Assembly (NCBI GenBank): GCA_965240325.2
Contig: OZ251232.1
Span: forward strand, 372,001 to 436,000
DNA length: 64,000 bases
Direction: 5' to 3'
Source of the DNA: Rebecca billardiae RCC1528
Lineage: Eukaryota; Haptophyta
Shown here: one piece after another, positions 9,134 through 18,800 of the stretch
Layout: every line of letters starts with the position of its first letter
Position numbering within the stretch: the first letter of the stretch is position 1
Made by a program: the position numbers and the translations under genes
The notes under the pieces: generated by a model
The model's database searches: none
What the model was told of the DNA's origin: nothing
What the model saw: only the letters and a program-made list of their open reading frames with translations

Positions 9134-10274
9134 GTGTACCAAGGGCGGTAAGGGCTGTCAACTCCCAGTGGCGCCGAGTGGCGGAGGTTCCGTGCCCCTC
9201 AACTCGTGCGGCCTCGCGGCGCAGCGGCTAAGTCTCCTGGGGCGCCGCCCTGGAGGGCGCGTGGGGTGCGCACGCCGCGGGCTCCTGCGCCCGCGGCAGC
9301 GGCCGCGGACACGGCGCGCGTGGTTGGTCGCCTGCTAGACAGCACGTAGTACCCTCCCACGCCGCGCGCCGCGCTTGCCGGTGCCCTCGCCGTGCCTCAG
9401 GCCAGCCGCGCACGCGCGCCGCGCCAATGGCCAGCCGTGGCCACGAGCCAGCCGCCGGCGCGCGCGCGGTGCGCGGTGCGGTCGGCGCGGGTCGGGCGCG
9501 CGCCCGGGGCGAGGCTCGCGTATGATGGGCGCGCGTCATGCCGCCTCGCGCCGCCGCGCTGACGCCCGCATGGGTCGGCGCGCACGCGTTTACATGCTGT
9601 CGAGTGTGCATTGCCATGTTTGAAAATGCTCACGTTGAGACGATCATGGGACGGCAGCGACGCGTGATAGACAAGCGCAGACCACTAATATGTGCACGGC
9701 CAGCCTCGTGTCATGGCAAGCAAGTCCCCGAGTACCCGCGTTCGTCGCACTGATGCGCTCACAACCACTTATCCAAGCTCATTTCTGATGGCCGAGGAAT
9801 GCTCGACGAGCACTCTTCAGCAGCCGCGTGCAACGTGATCAAGCTCGTGGGTGGCGGCGCGAGGCGGCATGACGCGCGCCCATCATGCGCGAGCCTCGCC
9901 CCGGGCGCGCGCCCGACCCGCGCCGACCGCACCGCGCACCGCGCGCGCGCCGGCGGCTGGCTCGTGGCCACGGCTGGCCATTGGCGCGGCGCGCGTGCGC
10001 GGCTGGCCTGAGGCACGGCGAGGGCACCGGCAAGCGCGGCGCGCGGCGTGGGAGGGTACTACGTGCTGTCTAGTAGGCGACCAACCACGCGCGCCGTGTC
10101 CGCGGCCGCTGCCGCGGGCGCAGGAGCCCGCGGCGTGCGCACCCCACGCGCCCTCCAGGGCGGCGCCCCAGGAGACTTAGCCGCTGCGCCGCGAGGCCGC
10201 ACGAGTTGAGGGGCACGGAACCTCCGCCACTCGGCGCCACTGGGAGTTGACAGCCCTTACCGCCCTTGGGTGTA
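9134..10274. mobile_element. Foldback element 3, same terminal family as element 2, with 5-bp TSD
   Basis: The arms 9139-9555 and 9853-10269 (417 bp each) are reverse complements with almost no differences, around a 297-bp unique centre. The termini are CCAAGGG and CCCTTGG. Direct GTGTA copies flank them at 9134-9138 and 10270-10274. The first ~50 bases of the arm align with element 2 (CCAAGGG, then GTAAGGG, CAACTCC and GCGGAGGT in the same order), but the rest differs. It ends 97 bases before the ATG of the next gene, so it may form part of that gene's promoter. Confidence 0.9.
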
Positions 10275-10370
10275 CCGTCTTGGAGCCCTGGTGCACTCCA
10301 ACCGCAAGGTCCTATGATAGAAAGGCGGGAGCGAGCGGGGGCCGCGGGCCGCCGCGGGGCACGCCACAGC

Positions 10371-11360
10371 ATGGGGCTCGCATGCTCGAGGCGAAAGCCG
10401 AGGGAGGACACGGCGCCGCCGTCCACGCTCAAGCGTGAGGACACCGAGTCCATGGAGGCCGCCGCCGCCGTGTTCAAGGAGCACGAGCGCCGCGTCGCCG
10501 CGCTGCGCACGGGCGCGCGCCTCGCCGTCGGCGAGCAGGCCATGTGCAGCCCTGAGGGCAACGGCGTGTGGCGGCGTGGCGTGGTGACGAACGTGCGCGT
10601 GCGGAGCGACGGGAGCACGGCGTACGCACTCGAGCTTGACGACGGCACGCTACACGACAAAGTGAGCGGCGCGTCCGTCACCTACCCGCTCGCGTGCGAG
10701 CTGGGCGGCCGAGTGGCGGGCTTCTCAGCTCTCCTCGCGCGCTGGGAGCCGGCGACGCTGATAGGGACGGACGGCGACGGGCGACTACGCGTGCGGTGGG
10801 AGGAGGCGCCGTACGGCGCGCCGACCGACTGGCTCGAGCCGCCCAACGTGCGCCAGGCCTACGCCCTGCTCGACCCGGTCGAGATCGACTACTCCCGCGC
10901 CATGCCGCACTCGGCAGAGTCGCCCGCGCGCGCCGTGCGGCGTGCGGCGCGCGGCTCGAGGCGCACGGCGGGCGGCTCGAGCTCGGCGGTCGAGCGCACC
11001 ACGCGGCGCAGCCGGCTCACCACTGGCGCCTCCACCGGCGCCTCCACAGCCGTCTCCTCCGACTTTGCGGGCGCGGGCTCCGAGTCCGCGTTGGAATTCG
11101 ACACGTCGCCGCCCCCGCCGCCACCCGCCGCGGCACGCACGGCGCCGCCGCCGGACTGGCGGCCAGCTCACGTGGCAGGATGGTACCAGTCCGGCTGGCC
11201 CACAGCGTGGGAGGCGCCGTACGACGCGTACGACGTCGACGTGGGCAACGGCGCCATCGTGCGTGACGTGCAGCCCAGATTTCTGCGGCGCGCACGCCGG
11301 CCATGGACGCAGCAGGTCGCGCAGTGCGCACACGCGCTTGGCTTCCGCTGCTTGTGGTGA
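10371..11360 (+). CDS. Tudor/Agenet-like protein with predicted N-myristoylation/palmitoylation site
   Basis: 329 residues from the ATG at 10371. The start was chosen because it gives MGLACSRRK, a strong N-myristoylation context (Gly2, Ser6) with Cys5 available for palmitoylation. The frame is open further upstream, but only without an ATG and across the edge of foldback element 3. Residues ~50-180 contain two segments with the small beta-barrel look of Tudor/Agenet domains: GVWRRGVVTNV followed by YALELDDGT, and LRVRWEEAPYGAPTDWLEP. The rest is Arg/Ser/Ala-rich with a short proline run, then an aromatic stretch WYQSGWPTAWEAPYDAYD and the C-terminal FRCLW. Predicted location: cytosolic face of a membrane. 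Ligand unknown; the domain call is weak. Confidence 0.6.
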   Translation: MGLACSRRKPREDTAPPSTLKREDTESMEAAAAVFKEHERRVAALRTGARLAVGEQAMCSPEGNGVWRRGVVTNVRVRSDGSTAYALELDDGTLHDKVSGASVTYPLACELGGRVAGFSALLARWEPATLIGTDGDGRLRVRWEEAPYGAPTDWLEPPNVRQAYALLDPVEIDYSRAMPHSAESPARAVRRAARGSRRTAGGSSSAVERTTRRSRLTTGASTGASTAVSSDFAGAGSESALEFDTSPPPPPPAAARTAPPPDWRPAHVAGWYQSGWPTAWEAPYDAYDVDVGNGAIVRDVQPRFLRRARRPWTQQVAQCAHALGFRCLW

Positions 11361-11384
11361 CACGCGGTGCCGCGCGTCTCGTGC

Positions 11385-11426
11385 GAGAGAGGGAGAGAGA
11401 GAGAGAGAGAGAGACGACGAGAGAGT
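11385..11426. repeat. (GA)n microsatellite in the 3' flank of the Tudor-like gene
   Basis: Nearly uninterrupted GA dinucleotides begin 25 bases after the stop codon. Confidence 0.9.
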
Positions 11427-11519
11427 TAGTAGGAGTAATTATAAATATAATAATACTATGTAATAACAGCAGCGCAGTCGATCTCTCGTCATCAATCGTC
11501 TCTCGGCTCTGTGTAGCCT

Positions 11520-12864
11520 GGGGTGAAAATCCCATTTTCTGGCCTGTCCGGGCGGAGAATCCGGCTGCTCAGATCTGACCGGACCGGGACCCGGACAGCA
11601 CAGTATCTAGGGACCAGACACTTTTACATCTTCGTTCTCTTCGGATTTGAGCATGGGGCGGCGCCCCATTTGCACAGTCAAAAGACCGCGGGTGTAAAAG
11701 CAACCGTTGTCGAGTTCGATGTAGCGGCTGGGCGAATTAGTGAATTAAAAAAACAATTCGAGACACTTGCGCCCACGGCCGCGATGGCGTGCCCGCCGTG
11801 CGCCGTCCACCCACGACGGAGTCGTGGACGGACATCGCTACACAGCCTACGCGACAGGCGTTGTCGTGATCGAGGTGCCCTTGCCCGTTGTCGATAGCCA
11901 AACGATTGGCACGACGACCTGGCACCACATCCGCGTCAAGCGCGGCGAGGCCGTGGTCCAGCGCGTGTGCGGCAAGCTGGCCGATGTGCGGACGGCGTCG
12001 GGTGGCGCAGGGGCTCCTGCCGATGCTACCTGGCGGCTGCTGCGGGGCCTGCTGCCGTGGTCGAGCCTGAGGCAGAGGGTGAGTCAACCGCGGAGCAGCT
12101 CAACGCTTCCGAGATCGAGCTGCGCGCGGTCGGACCAGATGACGGCCCGCGGCCGTCCAAGCGCACACGCAAGGACGCCTGAGCACACGCGTTCAGTCCG
12201 AGCAAAGCCTGGTCGGCGTACGAGCGCGAGCCAGCTCAGGCACGGCACGAGCGCACGCGTGACGGCTCGTACGATGAGCTCGTCGGCTTGGTCATCGGGC
12301 TGCTGTCGCTCGTCGCCTCGCTTGTCACGTCACACTCAGCTGAGCAGAGACATCACTCCCGCCGTTCAGCTGATCGACGAGGACGAGGCGGCCAAGGCGG
12401 CGGCGGCTCAAACGCCTGGAGGAGGAGCGCAGGAGGAGGATGAGCTCCCAGCGCTGAGCCTGTGGGGCCGCGCCGAGGCCAGGCACCGCGGCCAGCGGCT
12501 GCAGTCGCGGGTAGCTGCCGGACAGCAGCTCGGCGGCACACGCTCACTCATACGTCGATCCTCTTGCTCGAGAGTCGAGGCGGCGGGCAAGGTGCAGGCC
12601 GCACGCGAGCTTGCTGAGCGTGCGCAGGCCGAGCCGCAGCTGAGCCCCGAGGGTGCTCGGGACGCCGCGTGCGCAAGCAGGCCGCCTCGCAGCACTTGGT
12701 GCTTCGCATAATAACTACGCTGGTACTACTACCCGAAATAATTTCTTCGCACTGCGTACGCGCTTTATTCCCTTTCTTATTATTTTATTCCTTATTCGCG
12801 TATTAAATGCCGCTTTTCCGCCTCCCCAGTGCGGAAGTGCGCCAGAAAATGGGAATTCCACCCC
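11520..12864. mobile_element. Probable DNA transposon-like insertion with 24-bp terminal inverted repeats
   Basis: Bases 11520-11543 (GGGGTG...TTTTCTGGC) match the reverse complement of 12841-12864 at 22 of 24 positions. No convincing target duplication is visible; only CT occurs on both sides. The 1.3-kb interior holds broken open frames (annotated separately) and AT-richer ends. The element could be a non-autonomous or decayed DNA transposon. Confidence 0.55.
11680..12711 (+). pseudogene. Frame-broken open reading frames inside the 24-bp-TIR element
   Basis: Coding-like segments change frame several times. One frame has VEFDVAAGRISELKKQFE (11707-11770). A second has DGHRYTAYATGVVVIEVPLP to ~12050. 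A third then gives EAEGESTAEQLNASEIELRA and ends in PSKRTRKDA at 12182. The first frame resumes with charged, coiled-coil-like sequence to 12711. No family is recognised. Either introns or decay could explain the changes; no clear splice sites link the pieces. Confidence 0.25.
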
Positions 12865-13301
12865 CTGTCTCTCTCGTGATGCGTCTCATCTATATATATA
12901 TATGACTTACTAAGTAACTAAGTATAGTCAGTCAGTCAGTATCACTCAGTGACAGTATGACCCGTGAGGCCCGCCCGTCCGCCCGCGCGGCGCGCGCCAC
13001 CGTAGTCCAGCAGGGTACGTGTCCGTTATTCATCGGCGCGGACTGAGTTATTAAGGTTTATTCGTGCGCGCGCCGTCGTCACGGTCGTGCCGGTCCCGTG
13101 CCCGTGGCCGTGGCCGTCAGGCCGTGGCCGGCGTGGGTGTGGGGCCCGTGGCGCGGCGTCGTGACGTTCACGTGGGCGGGGCGGGGCCCGCATCTGCCAA
13201 ACACGTCGCCGTTGACGATGACGAATGGTACGTATGATGCAATGGTGTACAATGCGTCGGCCTCCTCTGCCAGGTCCTCTGCGCGGCGCGGCGTGCACCC
13301 A
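12865..13301. other. Spacer downstream of the F-box/WD40 gene
   Basis: Contains a short TA run near 12890, CAGT-type short repeats near 12925-12950 and GTGGCCGTG repeats near 13085-13130. No gene is supported; it is probably the 3' UTR and flank of the minus-strand F-box gene. Confidence 0.5.
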
Positions 13302-15209
13302 TCAGAGCCATGGCGGCAGCGAGGACGCAGTCCGCGCGAAGCGCAGCGCGTCTGCGCGCGCGGCGACGGCGAGCAGCACGGCGGCTGCGAGCGCGAGCGC
13401 GCTGAGCACGGCCCAGCGCGCGCCGCCCGGGTGCACCGCGAGCTGGCGGGCGAGCGAGCCCGCGCCCCACCAGCGCGCGGGCGCGGCGCTGGACGCGCGC
13501 ATCGTCACGCCGCCGCGCCAGCGCTCACGCATCGCAAAGTCGACCAGGTGCACGCGGCCGCGCTGCGTGCCCACCACGCACACGTCCCAGCGCGCGAGCA
13601 GCGCGCTCGGGCTGATCACGAGCGGGAGGCGCACGACGCGCGCCGTGCGCCGCTCGGCCGGCTCGGAGGAGGCGTCGGAGAGGAGGAGGAGGTGCGCGCC
13701 GACGCGCGCGGCGGGCGGTGCGCGCGCGTGCGGCAGCGGCGGCGGGCGGCAGCCGACCACCGCCGCGCGCACGTCGGGCAGCAGCGCCATGCACGCCGCG
13801 CGCTGCTCCAGCCCCACGCTCAGGCTGCGCGTGCGCGGGTGTTCGAACGGAGGGCTCTCGGTGGTGGGCGCGGCGTGCGGCGGCGGCGGCTTGGCCTCGG
13901 CGGAGGGCGCGTGCTCGCGCATGGCGAGCTGCACGCCGGCGGCGGAGCACAGCCCGAACGCGCCGTCCGCGAGCGCCGCGCCCACCACGCCGCGCACGTC
14001 CCGGGCGAGCGCCTGCTGCTGCTGCTGCATCAGCGCGGCCAGAGGGTCTGCGGGCGCGCCGGCCTGCGCGGGCCGCGCGCCGAGCGCGCGGCCGAGCGCC
14101 GCCCACGCGCCGCGCACGCCGGCGCGCAGCCGCGCGCGCGGCGCGGCGTGGGCCGCGCGCGCGTGCGCCGCCGACTGCGGCCCGCCGTGCTCGACCACCG
14201 GCTCCACCACCTCCTCGCCCGCGTACGAGCTCACCGCCGGGATCCGGAGCGGCGGCGCGGCGCCGCCGCCCGGCGCGCCGCCCGGCGCGTCGGCGTCGCC
14301 GTCGGCGTCCGACTCGTCCGAGCTGGCGCCGTCGTCGGAGGAGGCGCCGCTGGCGCCGGGCTCGGCGGCGCGCTCGGCGGCGGCGGCGGGGTCGCGCGGC
14401 GTGACGAACTCGCAGCGCGTGCCGTCCGCGTACGCCGCAGTCGTCACCGTGCCGCCGAGCGCGTCGGGCGGCGAGACGGCCAGCGCGAGCACGGGCGCGC
14501 GCGCGCGGCGCGTGCGCACGCGCGCGCTCGCGCGCAGCTCGCGGAGGTCCCACCAGGCGACGGTGCCCTCGCCGCCCGCGCTGACGAGCACGTTCTCGGA
14601 CGCGAGCGCGAGCGCCATCACGCACCGCGCGTGCGCCCCCTCCACCGTCGCCGTGCACGCGCCCGTGCGCAGGTCCCAGCAGCGGATCGCCTTGTCCCAC
14701 CCGCCCGACACGAGCAGCTGGCGGCTGCGCACGACGAGGAGCGAGCGGATGGAGCCGCGGTGGCCGTGGAGGACGTGGACGTCGCGCCCCGTGCGCAGGT
14801 CCCACACGCGGATGCAGTGGTCGCTGCCGCCCGTCGCCAGCACGTCGTCGTCGAGCGCCAGCGCCTCGGTTGCGCCCATGCGCGTGGGCGGGAGCGTCGG
14901 CGTCAGGTCGTACATGCGCACGAGCGCGTCGTCCGAGCACCAGTTGGCGAGGGCGGCGCGCCGTGTCTTGTGCGCCTCGAGCACGCACCCGCGCGCGCCG
15001 TCGGCACCGTCCGCCGCCGCCGCGCGCGCGGCGCTCTCGAGCGTGCGCGCGCCGCCAAAGTGGGGCGCCCACAGGCCCCATGCGTGCGGGCCGGTGAAGA
15101 CGGCGTGGTGGACGGCGCGGCAGGTGGCGGCGCACGCGGCGAGGTCCTCGGCGTTGCGCACGTGCGTGAGCAGGACGTGGAGCACGTCGTTCGGCAGGGC
15201 GGCGAGCAT
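13302..15209 (-). CDS. F-box and WD40 repeat protein with a C-terminal hydrophobic segment
   Basis: 635 residues from the ATG at 15209-15207; the frame extends 30 codons further upstream without a methionine. The start gives MLAALPNDVLHVLLTHV, which is the F-box itself (residues 1-45), the Skp1-binding part of SCF ubiquitin ligases. WD40 units follow at about residues 110-240; GGSDHCIRVWDLRTG, GGWDKAIRCWDLRTG and AGGEGTVAWWDLREL are clear GH-WD-type strands, giving three or four recognisable blades. A further blade-like stretch VCVVGTQRGRVHLVDF lies near residue 555. In between is an Ala/Pro/Glu-rich linker with an acidic DESDADGDAD tract. Residues ~600-622 (AVLSALALAAAVLLAVAARA) could be a tail-anchor membrane helix, unusual for an F-box protein. 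Role inferred: substrate adaptor at a membrane. Confidence 0.75.
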   Translation of the reverse strand: MLAALPNDVLHVLLTHVRNAEDLAACAATCRAVHHAVFTGPHAWGLWAPHFGGARTLESAARAAAADGADGARGCVLEAHKTRRAALANWCSDDALVRMYDLTPTLPPTRMGATEALALDDDVLATGGSDHCIRVWDLRTGRDVHVLHGHRGSIRSLLVVRSRQLLVSGGWDKAIRCWDLRTGACTATVEGAHARCVMALALASENVLVSAGGEGTVAWWDLRELRASARVRTRRARAPVLALAVSPPDALGGTVTTAAYADGTRCEFVTPRDPAAAAERAAEPGASGASSDDGASSDESDADGDADAPGGAPGGGAAPPLRIPAVSSYAGEEVVEPVVEHGGPQSAAHARAAHAAPRARLRAGVRGAWAALGRALGARPAQAGAPADPLAALMQQQQQALARDVRGVVGAALADGAFGLCSAAGVQLAMREHAPSAEAKPPPPHAAPTTESPPFEHPRTRSLSVGLEQRAACMALLPDVRAAVVGCRPPPLPHARAPPAARVGAHLLLLSDASSEPAERRTARVVRLPLVISPSALLARWDVCVVGTQRGRVHLVDFAMRERWRGGVTMRASSAAPARWWGAGSLARQLAVHPGGARWAVLSALALAAAVLLAVAARADALRFARTASSLPPWL

Positions 15210-15833
15210 GGCGGCTGGCGCGTGCGTGGACGTGATGAGGGCGGCAGCGCTGCTGGCAGATCGGTCGGCGCCAACCACCCGGTGGGACTCTTCGGCCACT
15301 TTCGGGGACCGGTCCGACTACCGGCATCGTGCCAACAACGCGGGGTGACGTCACGTTTTTCTTTTGGTTTTCGCTTTTCCGACAACAGCAAATCTAGCTC
15401 CTCAGACCGCACCGTGTCCGTGGTTAGCCGCTAAGCCGGAGCGGTATGGTAGCAGGTAGAAGCCGGATTGATGTCTGCGACAGAATCTGCGACGATGAGC
15501 AGGCGAGCAGGCGAGCAGGTAGTGAGCAGTAGTCAGATGAATGTATGATACAGTATCGCGCATCGTCCGCGCGAATCGGCGCAGCACTGGCGGCCGTTCT
15601 TCACGCGCGCGGAACGATGACGGCGTGGTGACACTGACACTTGACAGGGTGACCACACTCGGCGACAGCGCCGACAGCCGGGAGAGGCGGGGAGAGCGGT
15701 CGGAGACTGTGCTGTTGGGACGAGAAGACCGGGGGCGTGGCGGTGAGTCGGAATGCGGCCGCCGATGCCGCGATGCCGCGATGCGCCTCATGAGTCATGC
15801 GTCATGCAGCCGCAGGCGAGGCGGCGGCTCCGG

Positions 15834-18800
15834 TCAGCGCACAGGCTGCGGGGCGGGCGGCGCGCGCTGCGTGACCGGCGAGTTCCGGCGGCCCGCCGAG
15901 CGCTGCACCGCCCGCCGCCGCGCAAAGATGCTCGGGCTGGGGTTGCGATCGGCGGCCGCTGCGCCCACCAACGCTGCGCCTGACACTGGCAAGCCGCCGC
16001 CGCCGCCGCCGGCGGCACTCGGCGCGCCGCCGGCCGCGCCGGCAGCAGCAGCTGCTGCCGCCGCCGCCGCGCCGCTGCTCGCGCCGCCGCCGGGCGCGGC
16101 GGCGGCGGCGGTGGGCGCGGGCGCGCCGCCACCGCCCGACGCCGCGCTCGCGCCCACGATGGGCGCGCTCAACGCCGCGCCGCCCGAGGTGGCGGCGGCC
16201 GCGCCCGAGCCCGCGTCCGCGCCCGCGCGCCGCGCGCCGCCCGGCCCCGCCTTTGCGGGCGGCCGCCGCGGCGCGGGCGGCGAGAAGGGCACATGGAGCT
16301 TGTGGAAGAAGCCCAGCTTGCGCATCGGCTGGTGCGCGCCGGCCGCCGCGCCGGCGGCCGCGCCGAGCGCGCGCGCGCCCGCGGCGGGGAGCGCCTCGGC
16401 GGCGCGGCCGGCGCGCGGCGCGTCGGGCGCGGGCGCGCCGCCGCGCGCGCCGCGCGGGTGCGGTAGCGTGAGCAGAGCCATGCCTTGCGTGCGCAGCTGG
16501 TGCGCGGCGGCGGCGGCGGCGTCGCGCGGCGGCGGCGGCGGCCTGTGCAGGACGCGCGCCAGCCTCGCCGCCGCCTCCTCGCACGCCACCGCCGCCTCGC
16601 GGTACGCCGAGTGCGCCTCCCAGAACGCCTCGTACTCGGAGAGCTCCAGAAGCTCCTCCTCGCGGTCCCACGCGGACGCGGCGCTGAGCGCGGACGGGCC
16701 GCCGCCCTGCGGCGCCGCGTCGATGGCGGCGGCCGCATCCTCGAAGAGGCCGAAGCTCAGCTCCGCCGCGCGGTCGAGCGAGTCCATCGCGGCGCGCGCG
16801 CGCGCGAGCCGCCGCGTCGCGCGCGCGCCGAGGGCCGCCTGGATGCGCCGCGCGGCGCGCTGCCGGCGCGCGGCGCGGGCGCGCCACGTGTGCTGCACGC
16901 GCCGAGCGCCGCGCGCGCGCCGCAGCGCGCTCAGCCGCGCGACGGGCCAGCTGCGCCGCGCGTCGCACCCGCGCCAGCGCGCCTGCACGCGCACGCTCGC
17001 GACGTGCAGCTCGGCCTCGCGCGCCCAGCGGTACAGCCAGATGCGGTCGGCGGCGAGCGTGAGCGCGGCGTGCCGCGCGCGGCCGTCGGCGCGCGCGGCC
17101 GCGCCGAGCCGCCAGCGCCGCGCAAACAGCCGCAGCTGCCAGCGCCGGCGCACGATGCGCAGCGCCGCGCGCTGGATGCTGAGCGCGGCCGCGTCGCGCG
17201 CGCTCACGATCAGCACGCCGGCGGGGGGCGGCACGCCGCCGGCCGCGGCGAGCGCCGGCGCCGCCACGGGCGCAGACGCGGCCGCCGCCGCAGCGGCCGC
17301 GTCGGGCGCGCCCGTGGCGGCGGCAGCGGCGGCGGCGCCGCCGCCGCCGCCGCCGCCTCGCGCGCTCGGCGCGGCGCTGGGCGGGGCGCGCGCGCTCGGA
17401 GCGCCGAACGAGCGGCGGAGGCGAGGCGCGCGTCGGCCGCTCGCCGGCTCGGAGGCCGGCGGCGTGGGGACGGACGGCGTCGCGTGGCCACTCGGCGGGG
17501 CGACCGGCGGCGGCGGGAGCTTGGGGGCATGCGCTGCCGCCGCCTCGGCCGCAGGCGCGCCGTCTGGTGCCGAGCCGCCGTCGGCGGCCGCCGCGCCGCC
17601 GGACGCGCCGCCGCCGTCGGTTTGCGAGAAGGCGGCGGCGGCGGCGGCAGCGGCGGCGGCGGCGGCGGCGGCGGCGCTACCGCCGCCGGCCGGCCCGCCT
17701 GGCCCCGCCCTCGAGCTCGCCGAGGAGCTCGACGTGCCACGCGGCGTGCCGCACGCCGCGGTGGGCGCGGCTCGGGAGCGCGGGAGCGGCGGCGGCGGCG
17801 GCGGCGGCGGGCGGCGCGGCGGAGAGACCCCGGCGGGCGCGACGGCTCGCCTCGCGGTCTGCGAGCCCGAGCCGCCGGGCTGCGACGAGCGCGCGAACCA
17901 GACCCACGGCTGCAGCCGCCGTCGCGTCATCCCGCGCGACGTCGCCGGCTTGGGGCCCCACGTGCGCGCGCGCTGCACGCCAGCGGAGCGCGGGGAGTTG
18001 AGCGCGCGCGCGCCGCTCGGCGCACCGGTGCCCGCGCCCGCCGCCGGGGCGGCTGCGGCACCCGCGGCGGCATCGGCAGGGAGTGTGGAGCTCAGCGCCG
18101 CCGCGCCGGCGGCGCCGGCGGCACTGCTGCCAGCGGGCGTGCCCGCCGTGCCGCCGGAGGCCGCGGCAGCGACAGGCGTGCCGCCGCCGCCGCCGTCGCC
18201 GCCGCCGGCCGCGCCCGTCGCGGCCGCCGCCGGCGCGGCCGCAGGCAGGCCGGCTGGCGCGGCGGCAGCGTCGTCGGTGGTGTGGCTGGACGCGGTGGAC
18301 GAGGTGGCCAGCACGAGCGCCTTGCTGCCCGCCGTCGGCACGCCGGGCAGCGGCCCCGTGGCCGCCCGACCCCCCAAGTGGAGCGCGGTGGGCGCGCGGG
18401 AGGCGACGCCGCGCGCGGCCTCGGCCTGTGCTGCCGCCTCCGCCGCCCACGCCGCCCACACGGCGCGCGCGCGCGAGGCCTGCGAGCGCTCGCGCAGCGC
18501 GCGGAGGGCATCGGCCTGCTCCGCCCACACGCACCACGCCGCGCGCACGCGCGCGCGCAGCGGCAGCCGGCCGCGCCGGAACGCGCGGCCGATGCGCGCG
18601 GCGGCCGCGTGCTGCGCGTCGGCGGCATCCATCGGGTGCGCCTCCGCCGGGCTCGAGCTGGGAGGCCTGTGCTCGCCCGTGAGCCCGCGGAAGCGCGCGA
18701 AGAAGGACGTGGACGTCGTGCGCCGCTTCTTCGCGGGCGCCACCGCCGGCGCGTGCGCCTGCGCGCTCGCAAACGTGCGCGCGAGCGAGCGTGACTCTGC

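Noticed and set aside
13098-15434. Two plus-strand frames over 700 codons opposite the F-box/WD40 gene
   Set aside because: Antisense shadows; no domain, and the minus strand has F-box and WD40 signatures.
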